A DNA stretch of 64,000 nucleotides from Edaphochlamys debaryana (taxonomy: Eukaryota; Chlorophyta; Chlorophyceae; Chlamydomonadales). The first letter of the stretch is position 1. Each line of letters starts with the position of its first letter. Both the position numbers and the translations under genes were made by a program. Location of the stretch: positions 62,001 to 126,000 of the forward strand of contig JAEHOE010000032.1 of assembly GCA_016858145.1 (NCBI GenBank), given 5' to 3'. Shown piece by piece: positions 12,298-25,600 of the stretch. The notes under the pieces were generated by a model that saw nothing but the letters and a program-made list of their open reading frames with translations, was not told where the DNA came from and made no database searches.

Positions 12298-15200
12298 ATG
12301 AACCCTGACGCGGACGGGCGTGCGGGCGCGCAGCCCCCGCCCCCGCCCGTGCCCACCTCGCTCCTCCGCAACGCGCTCAGGGGGCTCACGGGCCCCGCCC
12401 AACAGCCGGGCCAGCAGCAACCTCAGCAGCAGCAACCGGCACCGGGGCAGCAGCAGCCGCAGGCACCGGGGCACGCGAGGCCCGCGGCCGGCTGTGGCGC
12501 AGACAGCCGGCGGGGCCCTGATCCCAGCCGGCCAGGCACCCAGCCGCAGCCGTCCAGGCCCCAGCACGGTGCGGAGCCATACCAGGCCCAGCAGGTGTCA
12601 TACCAGGCCCAGCAGGTGCCGTATCAGGCCCAACAGGTCCCGTACCAGGCCCAGTATGGGTACGCCGCAGCACCCGCTCCCTACATGCCGCAGCCGCAGG
12701 CTGGGCAGCAGGGGGCGTACCCGTACCCCCACCCGGCTCCACAGGGCCAGCAGGCGTCCCGGCAGGTTCAGGGACAGGTTCAGGGACAGGTGCAGGGTCA
12801 GGGACAGGGGCAGGGTCAGGGGCGGCAACAGGCGCCCTCCCCAGCCCAGCCGCAGCCCCGGCAGCCCGCTCCCCAGGCCCCGGCGCCCCAGGCCGCTCAC
12901 CCCTATCCCCACCCCTACCCCAGCCCCACGGACGCGTCTGCAGTCGCCCTGCAGAGCATCCTGCGCTCGCTCGGCTCTCAGCAGCAGTACCAGCAGCAGC
13001 ACCACCATTCACAGCCTCCCCATCCTCATCCTCAGCAACAGCTGCAACAGCAACAGCAGCAGCAGGTGCGACTGGTGCTCGGGGGGAAAGGGGGTGGCAA
13101 TGCCCCGTCCGCCTGCCCTCCTTACCCCCGCATTCTCATACCCCTCGCCCCGCCCTGCCAGGCCTCGGGAGCATGTACGGCCCAGCCGGCCCCACAGCGC
13201 CAGGGGCGACCGGCCGCGGCCCCAAGCCCCGCAGCCCAGGCCCCCGCGGCCCAGGCCCCCCTGCAGCTGCTGCAGCGGGGGCCGCCCCCGGGGCAGGGCC
13301 CAGCGGCCCCCGGAGGGCCGTCCGCACCCCAGCACGCCCACCCTCCCCGGCAGGCCCCGGCTCCCGCCCCTGCGGGTTCAGCTGCCTCCGGGACCTCCGG
13401 GGCCGGGGCAGGGGCCCGGTCGGGCTTCGGGCCGCCGCCACAGCCCCAGCCCCAGGCGCAGCCCTCCCGAGGCACGGCCGCGGCCGCAGCGGCGGCGGCG
13501 GCGGCGGCAGCCGTCATGGCAGGGGCGGCGGTGCCGCGCGCGCCCGGGCCGCCGCCGTCGGGCCAGGCCGGAGCGGGCTCCGCTGCAGACTCTGCCGGGG
13601 CAGGGGCTGGTGGCGGCAGGGCGCGCGCCCCCCGCGGCCCCGTGGCTCTGTACCAGCCGGGGTCGGGCGGCCGGGGCGGTGTGGGAGGGGGCATGGGGGG
13701 CGGCCTCGGGGGCCCTCCCCCTCCCATGTTGCAGCACCGGGCGCCGACGCAGCGTGGGGGCCCCGGGGCGGGCTACCCCAGGGGAGGGCGCAACCGGCCG
13801 CGGGGGGACCTGGACTGGCCGGTGAGGGCGATGGGGGGGGGGGAGAGCGGGGGGGCGTCGGGGCTGCAGAGCTGCGGGGCGACCGGCTTCCTGTGTCGTC
13901 TGTTTTTGAACCTGGGACGACCCTGGACCCTGGGCCCCCTCTCCAGACCTCACCTGCGTACGACGCCACGCCACTGACGTTCCAGCCTCCTACGGTACCC
14001 CACTCTCCGCACCGCACCCCATTCCAACCCCCCGCCCCGCGTTACCACGGCCCCTCCCCCAGGAGAGCCGCAGCCTGGGTCTCGGCGGCGGACTCACCAC
14101 CAAGGGCGCGGGGCTGGCGACCATGCAGGTGCGGCTGAGGGGGGGGGCGATGAAGAAAAAGGGGGCAGGTGGGGCAGGGGGCGGCCCGACGGGGCGGGCC
14201 TAGGGAGCATTGCAGCAACGGTGTGGGGTGGTTCGGGCTGGGTGGCATAGTTGGAACACAGTCGGGGCTCGGGGAGGGCAGTCCCCCCCCTGGAAACCCG
14301 GCACCATGCCTGTGATCCCCGCCTCCGCCCTCCCCCTGGGCCGCCCTCCCCTCTTCCCCTCCTCCCCCCTCCCCCCCACACGCAGGACGGCATCAACCCC
14401 GCCCCCTCGGGCGCGCCCCACCTGTTCCACGTGTTCAGCACCTCGGGCGCCGCGCCCTACTGGCTGACCGACATGGCGGCGGGGCTGTGCGGCTGCCCCA
14501 ACGACTCGGACGTGTGCTCCCACATCTTCGGCGTCTGCTGCGCCTTGCCGCGCTACCGCATACGCATGGCGGCGCTGGTCAAGGTGGCTGGGCTGCGCCT
14601 GCTGGGTTGGGGGTGGATGTGTGCGTGCGGGATTGGTGGCTGAGCGTTCAAGTAGGGGTGTCACTTGTTGCTCGAGGCTGGGGTTGGAGGGGGGCTTGGT
14701 CCGGCGCGGATCAAGGCGGGCTGTGTTGGGGATGCGAGGTTCGGTGCTGGGAATGGGCCTTACAAAGCTTTGCACGGCTGCCACGGGATAACTGCTGAAT
14801 GCCCCCCCCCCCCTCCCGCATGTGCCCCTCTGCCGCAGGCCCGGCAGCTCATGCGCTCCGCCGCCCAGCGCTCCGCCGCCCCCGACTCAGTGGCGCAGGA
14901 GCTGCGGGAGTGCCTGGCGGCCTGGGTGGCGGCGGCGGCGGCGGCGGACCGCGCGGCGGCGGCCAAGGGCGCCGGCGGGGCCGGGGCCGAGGAGGCGGAG
15001 GCGGGGCGATACGGCGACGCGGCGGACCCCCTGCGGGTGAGCTGGGTGCTGTGGCCTCCTCCCTATATTTCTTAAGCCTGTCCTTTGGTGATCACGCGTC
15101 CTTCTCCTGTACCTGCATGCGCATCTCGGGCGCCGTGCAAGCGCCTGCTACCCCCTGCCCCCTCGCCCCCTCCCCCCCCCAGGTGGCCGCCGAGGTGGTG

Positions 15201-18200
15201 GTGATGCTGCTGCTGCAGGGGGCGGTGGAGGCGCAGGACACGCAGGGCCCCGGGCGCAGGGGCGGCGCGCGGCGGGCGGTGTGGTGGCACCGAGCGGTCG
15301 AGGTGGGTGCGGGCCCGACATCAGCGCCTTCCCGCGGGTTGGGAGTGCGGCTCGAGGCCAGGGACCCAGCCTCAACCCCCCAACCCCCACTGGCACGGCA
15401 GTGTCTCGGCGCTCAGCTTCAACCTTCCCCCACTCTCCCCCTCCCGCAGGCCGCGGGCCTGCCCCCCCCCTCCCCCTCCCAGCCCCTGGACGCGCCCCCC
15501 CCGCCCCTGCCCCGCCGCCTGGCCGCACTCGAGTCCGCCCTGGCCGCAGCCACCGCCGCCATGCGGGCAGCCCTGGAGGGGGGAGCAGCCGCCGCCGCAC
15601 CTGCCGCCACCCCCTCACCTGCCGCCGGGCAGGGCCCCACCGCCCAGCCGGCCGGCGTCGCTGCCGCGTCTCCTCTCCCCCTCGCGGCCACCGCCAAGGC
15701 CCCCGCGCCTCCTACTTCTCTTGTTGCTGCCGCCAACGCCAAGTCAAGGCCCTCCACCACCCCACCCGCCCCCTCTACACCCGCCCCCGCCCCCGCCTCC
15801 GTGGCTGCGCTGCTGGCCCAGCTGCAGGGGGCGGTGGCCTCCGAGCTGGATCTGGACGGAGTGGAGCTGGGTCCGCTGCTGGAGGCGGGGGGGCAGGGCC
15901 TGAGGGGTGAGCGGGTGTTGGGGTGGCGGGAGGAAGGGGCCCGAGGAGGGGTGCGAGAGGGACAACAGGGAGGGGATGCGGGGCGTGGGAGGCAGGGAGG
16001 TCGAAGTTAGGGTAGGAAGGCAAACACGGCACACCCACCCCACCGCCGCAGATGCCTTCGAGGAGGCTTGCGCCCTGGCCTGCCAACTGCGCGCAGCCGC
16101 CGCCGCGCCGCCGCCGCCACCACAGCCGGCCGACGCTGCCGCCGAGGCACCTGTAGCGGGCACTGCTGACGGAGAGCCGACCGCACCAGCCGCGGACTCC
16201 GCTGCTGCTGCTGCGGGCACCTCTCAGGCCCAGGCCCAGGCCCAGGCCCAGGCAGCCAATGGCGACGCAGCTGAGGTCCTGACTGCAACGCTGGGCGAGG
16301 GCGGGCGAGGCCCCGGCTCCCCTCTGCTGACCGCCCAGCTCCTGGCCTTCTGCCGCCAGGCTCTGACGGCGACGGAGGCCGCGGCGGCCGCGGTGGCAGA
16401 AGCCGCCGTCGACTCCGCCTCCGCCGGGACCCAGGCCCAGGGCCCGGCTGGGCCCGACCGGGCCTCGGTGCTGGCGGCGGTTGAGGCGGCCGCATGCCGG
16501 CAGTTTGGGGCGGCGGCGTTCGCGCAGCTGTCCTCGCACGGCTCGGCGGCGGCGCTACTGGCGGCGGCGGAGCGGCAGGGTGCCGGAGCTGACGGCGCCG
16601 CCACCGCCGCTGCCGCCGCCGTGGAGGGGGAGAGCTCGGTCCTGTACGCCGAGGCCCTCACAGCGGGTTCGGATGCAGGGTCCGGCTCGGGGTTGGGGGC
16701 TACTGCTGATGGCGATACCGGGGGTCTGGATGCTTTCGTCGGGGGCTTCTTGCCCCAGGCCCTGCAGCAGGCGGCCGCCGCCCCCGGCGCCGCCGCGGCG
16801 GCCCTGGACCTGACCAACGCAGCGGCGGCCGTGGACGCGGTCGGGGCGGGGCCGGGCGCGCGCGCCCTGGCGGCGGCGGCGCCCCTGGCGGCGGGGCTGC
16901 CGGCGGCGGTGGCGCTGCCAGGGCCGGCGGTGGTGGTGGTGGACGCAGCGGCCACTGCGGCGGACTTTGCGCAGGTGGGGGGGGCAGCGGCGGGAAGGTG
17001 GCCGGATGTTTGGGGTCTGGGCGTGGAGGAACAGGGGTGATGTCGAATCGGGGCAGGAGTCACGGCTGAGGCACATGAACGGTACGCGGCCGCGCTGCGT
17101 CCAATCGCCCTCTCCCCTCCCTCCCCATCCGCCTCCCCCGCAGGCGCTGTCCCGCCTCGACGGCTCCGCCGCCGCAGCCTGCCTCCTGGGCCTGGCGGCG
17201 GGGGCCGGCGGCGTGGCGGCGCTGCCGGCGGCGCTGCTGGCGGCCATGGCGGAGTCGGCCGCCGCCGGGGCCCTGCGGGCCCAGGCCCAAGGCCCAGGCC
17301 CAGCTGGGCCCGTCGGGGCCTACCTCCTCGACCTGGGCCTTGCCCTGCCGCCGCCCTTCCTGCGCTGCCGCCGCCTGCTGCGCCTGCTGCTGCCGCCGGC
17401 GCTGGTAGCGGCGGCGGCGGCGGAGGGGACTGCGGCGGCGGCAGGCGGCGGCGCAGGCTCGGCGCTGGAGGGGGCGGTGGCGGCCGCTGCGGCGCTGCCG
17501 CGGGGCGTGCGGGCTCGGGCGCTGGTTGCCCTCGCGGCTCTGGGCCGGGAGGTGCCCGGGCTGGGGGCTGCGTGCGGGCTGGTGGAGGCGGCGGTGGGGC
17601 GGTGGCTGGCGGCAGTCACGTCCCACATGCTCCCCTACCCGGCGGGGCCCTCCTCGGCGCCCGGGACGGGAACGGTAGAGATTGCAGCCCCCGTTGCGGG
17701 CGGGAGCGCCGCTGGTGCCAAGGGGGCTGTGGGTGCCGAGGTACACGGTGGGGAGGGGGCGGGCCGGAAGGAGACACAGGCCGCTGGCGAGGAGGCGGCG
17801 GAAGAGGAGGATGGGGGCGACGACATTGTCTTGGTGGCAGCAGCGGGGTCGCGCAGGGGCGCGCCGCGCGGCGCCGTCCCTGCGCCGCCCCTGTCTGCAC
17901 CAAACGCGCTTGCCCTCGCCTCCGCACCGGCGGTGCCGGCCGCCGCCCCGCCCGGCTCCTGGCTGCCCGCGTGGCGGCTGCGGGGGCGGGTGGGGCCGGA
18001 CGCGTGCCGGGGGGTGGTTGAGTCCATCCGGCAGAAGGTGGGGGGGGGGGAGGCGGAGGTGGTGGTGGTGGGGGGGGGGAACGTGCGGGTGCTGCGTCGG
18101 GGTGCTGAGGGGTGTGGTTCAGGCAAAGTGGTCCGCTACCTCCATCGCCCTTACCGAATCCCCACCACCACCTCTCCACCATCCACTCCATCCCCCAATC

Positions 18201-21200
18201 CCCCTCTGTCCCTCTCGCAGGAGTTTGGCGTGGGCGTGGCCGCCCCCCCCCAGCTGGCCGCGGTGCTGGCGGCGCAGGCGCAGCGCCTCCGCCGCGCGCT
18301 GTCCCGCCTGGCGGCCGACCTGTACGCCTCGCGGGCGCACCTGCTGCTGGAGCTGGCGCAGAACGCGGACGACTGCAGGCAAGGGGAGGGGGGGGAAGGG
18401 GAGCGGGCGTCAGGGGCTGAGAGGAGGGCGAGGGGGCGGAAGGGGGAAAGGGGGGCTGGGAGGGGCCCGGGCAGTGCGCTGGAATGGATGGAGGGGCACG
18501 TAGGCCTGCACGGCTGGTGGGCAAAAGTGTGAAACGGGGTACCCCCCCACAAAACCCACCCCCACCCCCGCAGCTACCCCCCCGAGCTGGCCCAGGCGGG
18601 GGAGGTGCCCACCCTGGCGCTGCGCCTGGGGCCCTCGGGGCTGGCGGTGGCGTCCAACGAGGTGCGGGGGATGGCAGGGGGGGACAGGGGGGATTGTGGG
18701 GGATTGGGGCAGATGCAGGGCGCTTGGACGTGAGAAGCCGGGTGGAAGATGGCAACTCTCGCGGTGGGGGGAGATGAAGGCCGTGCGCGGCTTACCCTTT
18801 CCCGCTCCTCCCTTCTCTGACCCGTCCCCCGCCCCCGCCGCCACCCCCCACACCGCCGTACGTTTTTTCCCGGGATTCTTTTGCTCAACGCGCCTTTGCG
18901 TGTTTCCATTCTTTAGCTACCCCACTTATTTAGCTTCTCCCTCGCACGCCACTGCACGCCTCCAAACTTCCGCGCTTTCGCATGTTCTCACTTCTCTCGC
19001 CCTTCCCCTCCCCGCCCGCGTTCCGCCGTGCCCTCTCCTCCGTGGTGGTTTCTTCGATATGCCCAGGTGAGTCCGGGACGAGGCGGGTCTCGTTTCGGGG
19101 GATAATGTTATGTGCCTTTCGGGTGGTGGTGGCGGCGCGTTGCACTTGCATGCCCAAAGCACCCCAGCGACCTGCCGGTCTGTTACCTGCGACTATTTAG
19201 TGCTTCGCGATAGCGTTCAGCCGCCTACGCCACTTTCAGCTCCAGCCTCAGCGCACGCCTCTTCCACGGACACCCGAACCTATCATGGGCACTGTGGCGG
19301 TATGTACCTTCTCCGGCAATCCCACTAACGATTCGATGCTCTCCCGCTTATCAGCTTCAAACACCCCCACCCCCCAGCGCGGCTTCTCCGAGAAAGACGT
19401 GCGGGCGCTGTGCGACGTGGGCGCATCCTCCAAGTCGCAGGAGGCGGAGGGGCAGGGGGCGCAGGCGGGGGCGGGGGCCAAGGCGCCTGCCGCCGCCTCG
19501 GAGCGCTCACAGACGGGCGAGAAGGGCATCGGCTTCAAGGTAAGGCTGCGGGAAGCTCGGGCGGTTGGGGGGGAGGGCGAATAATAGGAAACCGGACAGA
19601 TAGACGGAGCGGCAGCCTGCGGGACCTCGACACCGTGTCATCCCCCGCTGCTTGCTGACCCTGAAGCCCCTCCCCCGGCCCTGCTCTTCACCCAGCCACC
19701 CACCCCCCGCCCCCTCCGCAGTCCGTGTTCGCTCTGTCGGACCGCCCCGTCATCCACTCCCAGGGCTGGGCCTTTGGCTTCGATGCTCAGGTGGGCGTGG
19801 GCGTGTGTGGGGGCTTGAACTGTGGACCTGCGGATCTGGGGACCAGCGGTGGGGACCAGCGGAGGTTTGGACCAGCGGAAGGAGGGATAAGCGAAAGTGG
19901 GGACCAGCGGATCCAGACTGGGGACCAGCGAATCCAAACTGGGGACCAGCGGATCCAAACTGGGGACCAGCGGATCTGGGGACCAGCGGAACTGGGGACC
20001 AGCGAAACTGGGGACCAGCGAATCCAAACTGGGGACCAGCGGATCCAAACTGGGGACCAGCGGATCTGGGGACCAGCGGAACTGGGGACCAGCGGATCCA
20101 TACTGGGGACCAGCGGATCCATACTGGGGACCAGCGGATCCAAACTGGGGACCAGCGGATCCAAACTGGGGACCAGCGGAGGTGGGGACCAGTCGACTCC
20201 GCGTCCAGTGTACCGTGGACTTGGGGGGGCCGCATTGTGTGAGCGCCTATTGACGCAGCGCTAGGACCCCACGACCCGGTGTTCCTCCATGCTCCGCTGC
20301 CTCGCCTTCTCCCCACCCACCCAGCCTCCCCCTCCACTCGCCCTTCCCCCCCCCCCCCTACCGCAGGACCCCACGGGCCTGGGCCTGGTGCTGCCGCAGC
20401 CCCTGGACACGCCCCCGCACCTGGACCCCACCCTGGCGCCCCCCGCCTCGCCACCCTGCGCCGCCCCGCTGCCGTCGGCCTCGGGCACCCCGGCCCCGCC
20501 GGCTGCTGCCCTGCCACAGCCCCCGCCCCCTCCCCCCAGCGGCTGGGGCACCGTCATCCAGCTGCCCGCGGCCACCCGCCTGCTGCAGCCCCGGGCGCAG
20601 CAACAGGCGGGGGCGCAGGCGGGGCCGGCAGGGGAGGCGAGCGCAGGGACGGGTGGCGGTGGAGGAGGAGGAGGCGACGGCGGCTGGCGAGCGCTGTCGT
20701 CCAGTCTGGCGTCGGGGGTGCGGCCGGGCGTAATGCTGTTCCTGCGGCGGCTGCGGCGGCTGGAGGTGTGGGACGAGCCGGCGGGCGTACGGCACACGCT
20801 GACGCGGATGGACCGGGAGGGCGGCGCGGTGGTGGAGGTGCGTGGGTTTGGGGTCCAAGGCGGGGGCAGGGACACGCGCTGACGACGAAGCTCCTCGGCA
20901 TTCGGAGCAGGGCAAATCGGGGTGCTTCACGAGTCGCCCAAGTCAAAGTTTGGCAATGGCAAGCCGGGTGCCAGTACTTATACGAGTGCCTGTCCCAATG
21001 CCAACCCAATGGTCCGTGCGCCCGCCCGCAGGTCCGCTGGCGCGTGGAGCCGCTGCCGCCCGCCGCCCCCGCCCCCGGTGCTCCCCCCGCCCCCCGCCTG
21101 GGCCGTGTCCGCGAGACGGTGCACCAGTGGGTGCTGGGGGCTGCCACCCTGGCGCCCCCCCTGGTGCCCCGGGGCTCTGCGGCCGGCGCCCCCACCCCCG

Positions 21201-22660
21201 CCTCCACGGCCGTGGTGGTGGGGCTGCCGCTGCCGCCCGTGGCCATACCCGTACAGGCGGTGCAGGCGGGGGCGGTACGTGCAGGGACCGTCGCTGTGGA
21301 GGAGGCTGGAGAAGAGGGGGAAGAGGGCGGAGCGCAGGAGGAGGAGGGAGTGGCCGGCGAGGAGCTGTGGGGCGGAGGAGGCGGCGGAGGAGGGGGGGCG
21401 GGTGGGCTGCCCCCCGTGGCCGCCGGCAGCTGCCACGTGTACGCCACTCTGCCGTTGCGGCCCTCGGGGCTGCCCTTCGAGCTGCAGGTGGGGGCAACGG
21501 GTGTGGGGTCGCATCCGTCACGCCTTGTCGGGAATGGCCTCGGGGGAGGCCTTGGATTGTGGGTCGTGACCCCACGCTGTTCGTGCCACCCGCTCACCTC
21601 CAGCTCTTCTCCCCTTCCTCCCCCCCCCGCCGACCCCCACCCCCTAGGCCGACTGGCTGGTCCCCAGCTCGCGGGAGGACATCAGCGGAGGGGAGGCCTG
21701 GAACCAGATGCTGAGGGAGCAGGTGGGGGCTGCTTGGGTGGGGGCTGTTGGAGGGGGGCTGCTGGGAGCTCACGGGTGCTCACGGGAGAGGGGCTTGGGA
21801 GATCTCAGCAGCCATCCCAAATGCCTCGCCACAGACACTGCCGTACTCACTACCCTACTCACCACGGTACTCACCATGGTACTCACCACGGTACTCACCA
21901 CGGTACTCACCACGGTACTCACTACGGTACTCACCACGGTACTCACCGCCGTACTCACTACCGTACTCACCATGGTACTCACCACGGTACTCACCATGGT
22001 ACTCACCACGGTACTCACCACGGTACTCACTACCGTACTCACCATGGTACTCACCACGGTACTCACCATGGTACTCACCACGGTACTCACTACCGTACTC
22101 ACCACCGTACTCACTACCGTACTAACTACCGTACTCACTACCGTATTAACCACCGTATTTACCACCGTACTCACCACCGTACTCACCAGGCCAACCCGAC
22201 TACCCCCATCCCGCCCCCACCCCACCCTCGCCCCCCACCCGCCCAGGTCCCCGCCGCCTTCCTGGCCGCAGTGCGCACCGCCTGCCGCCTGCTCCCCCCC
22301 CTGGCCCGGGGCGGCTGGATGGGCTACGTGCCCCCCGCCTCCGCCCCCTCCTACCCCTCCGGCGCCTACCCCTCGGCCGCCTCGGTCGGGGCCGGGGCGG
22401 CGGCTAGCTTGGGGCAGGGGCAGGGCGGCGGCGGCGCGCCCGTGCTGCCCTTCCTGCGGCCGCTGGGGCCGGCGGTGGCGGCGGCGCTGCGGGCGGCGCC
22501 CTGCGTGGCGGCCCTGGCGCTGCCGGGGCCCGGGCAGGCGGCAGCCACCGCTGCCTCCGCCCCAGGCGCCCCGGGGCAGGGGGTGGCTTTGGAGTGGGTG
22601 CGGCCGTCGCAGGCGCTGGTGGGGGGCAGCCAGGTGCGTTCGGGCTTCGGAACAGGGTTA

Positions 22661-22691
<31 letters not shown>

Positions 22692-25600
22692 GCGTCACGG
22701 GCTTCGTGTAAGAGTGTCAGGCACCGAAACAGGTAGTGGGCTGTGGCCCTACACCTGCAGCCGTCCCCTTGCCCCCCCCCCATCCTTCACTCACCTTTCC
22801 CCCCCTCGGTGCCCGCTCCTGCCCGTTTTCCACCACCACCCCTGCAGGAGCTCCTCCGCCTGCTGCCTCCTGCCGCCCTGGCCGCCGTCAGCGGCCTCCG
22901 CTACGCCCCCACGGACGGCCTCGCGCCGGGGGCCGCCGCCGCCGCACTGCTGGCGGGGCTGCCGGCGCCCGCCCCCCTGCAGGGGCCACCCCCCTCGGGT
23001 TCGGACGACGTGGTGGGGGCCGAGGGGGAGGCGACGGACGCCGAGGCGGTCCTGGAGGCGGCGGCGCTGCCCGCCGCTGGGGTGGCGGCGGCGCTGGGGC
23101 TGCAGGTGCTGGGCGCGGGTCACGCGGTGGCGGCGGCTGCCGGCCTGCTGGCGGCACCGCCGGTTTCCGGCGTCGCTGGGGCCTGCCTGCGCGCTGCCGA
23201 GGCGGCGGCGGGCGGCGGCGGCGCGTGGCGGTGGCGGCTGCTGGCGGCGCTGGAGGGTCTTCTGGAAGAGCGGGAGGTGAGCGGTGTGGGGGTTGGGACG
23301 GGGGGGAGCACTGCTTGAGGGGTTGCTCATACGGGACGGGATAAACTAGGCTCGGTATGTCAGGCCCTCATCCGTACCCTTACCCCTTCTACCTCAATGT
23401 CACCCCCGCCCCCTGCACTGCAGGTTGCGCAGCTGCACCGCCCCCGCCTCGCCCCGCCCCCGCCCTCCCCGTCCCCCGCCTCCGCGGCCGCCCCCTCCCC
23501 CGCGGCCCTGCTGGCCCCCGCCGCGCCCCTCTCCGCCCTCACCGCCGCACTGCGGGCCCTGCCGCTGGTGCCGCTGCGGGGCGGCGCCGCGGCCCCCGCG
23601 GTCCAGGCCCTGCTGCCGCCGGGGGCCGCGGGGGCGGCGGCCGTTGCCGCCGCCCAGGAGGCGGAGGAGGGCGGGGGCCCTGGTGCAGGGCCTGCTGGGT
23701 CGGTGGGCGCTGGAGGCGCTGATGGAGGCGGAGAGGGGGCAGGGGCAGAGGGGTGGGGGCTGCTGGGCGAGGGGCGGATCAAGTACGGCTTCGAGGGGGA
23801 GCTGCCCCTGGTGGATCTGGCAGGTGGGTGGTGGGGAGGGGCGGGTGGGGGAGAAAGGGGAGGGGCGGGGCGGGTGGGGCTGGGGGGGCTGAGACTTTGC
23901 GCGGGTTGTACGTATCATGTGGGTTACGTATCACCTCTGGAGGGGGGACGTATCACGGCGGGAGGGGTGGGGGAGACGTCTGGGAGACATCTGGGGGGGG
24001 AGACGTCTGGGGGGGGGAGACGTCTGGGCGACGGCCGGGGGGGAGACGTCTGGGAGACGTCTGGGGGGGGAGACGTCTGGGGGGAGACGTCTGGGAGACG
24101 TCTGGGGGGGGAGACGTCTGGGGGGAGACGTCTGGGAGACGTCTGGGGGGGGAGACGTCTGGGGGGAGACGTCTGGGAGACGTCTGGGAGGCGTCTGGGG
24201 AGGGGGGAGACGTCAGCAGGGCCATGGGGATACCCAGGTGGCTTCGCGCACTTCGTGGTCAGTGCGCGGTGACCTGCTGCAGTACTGGTGTGGAATGTGG
24301 AACTTTATAAAGCGAAGCGAGCACACTCGGGTCCACTCATAGCGGCGTGCGAGTTGGGCATTGCCAATGACTCCAGAAGCTCGGGCTAGGGGAACATATC
24401 CTCCTGACAGGCGCCACCCTTCAAGAACGCCCTTTCCCAAAGCCCCCTTCCCTTCCCCCCTCACCCCTTCACTCCGCTCCACAGGCCTGCGCTCCGCGCT
24501 CCCCGCCCCCTCCCGCGCCGCCCTGGCCCTGCGCTGCCTCGCCCGCCTGGGCCTGGCCGCGCCGCTGCCGCCCGCTGACGTCATCAGCCGCCACGTGCTG
24601 CCCGCGCTGCGCCGTGCGGCCGCCTGGGCCTCCACTTCCTCCACCTCCGCCTCGGCCACAGCACCCGCCTCCACCCAGGGGCTGAGCCCCTCTTCCCTGC
24701 CGCCCTCCCCCCGGGTGCTAGTGGGCTATGCGGCCTACCTGCTCCACCACCGCCACCTGGCGGCACAGGGGGCCGGGCCGGGGGCCGCCGGGCTCGCACG
24801 GGGGCCTGCCGGTGGCGGAACAGCGCGGGATTGGGCGGAGGCGCTGGTGTGGGTAGCGGCGCCTCCCGCCGCCGAGGCGGAGGCGGAGACGGAGGCGGGC
24901 TCGAGTGAAGAGGACGACGCACGTATGGACGAGGGAAGGAGGCGGCAGGCGGATGTTAGTACCCCGGCGGATGGCGGCGAGGGGCCTCCCGAGGGATGGG
25001 CGCTGGTGCCCTCCAGCGCAGGACTGTGCCTGGGCCTCAGCTTCCCGGGCCTCGCCGCCAGCACGGCGGCGGCGGCGGCATCGTCATCAGGGGCCGGAGC
25101 GGGGGTTGCAGGGGCGGGGGCGGGGGCGGGGGCGGGGGCGGGGGCGCTGCGGAGCCTGGCCTCCGCGCTGCGCGCCGCTCGCGTGCCGTGCGTGCTGTGG
25201 TCCGCCGCGTACCTGGCGTACGGCAGCGCGGCGCAGTGGGCCGAGTTCTGCGGGCCGGGGCTGCTGCGGTGCGGCTTCACGTTCGCCCGCGTGGGGCCGG
25301 CGCTGCCGGCACCGCCGCCTGGGCCCCTCACAGCAAGGGGGGCTCCCGAGGCTGCCGTCTCGGTGGGCAGCGGCCCCGGCGCCTCCCCGCCTGCTGCCGC
25401 TGGTGCCGACTGGTGCAGCCCCGACCTCACCGCCCTGCTGGACCACCTGGGGGTGCCTGTGACGGCGGCGGGAGACGGAGATGGAGGTATGGAACTTATG
25501 GAAGACGGCAGGAAGGCGGGGGGTGAGGAGGAGGGCGAGGAGCCGGTTGGCCCGCCCGCGGCCTCGCTGCCCGCTCTCCGCGCCGTTGCGGCGGCCCTCG

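Noticed and set aside
19652..22225. Long frames across 19.7-20.3 kb and 21.7-22.7 kb on both strands
   Set aside because: They are translations of intronic minisatellites of the NO VEIN-like gene.
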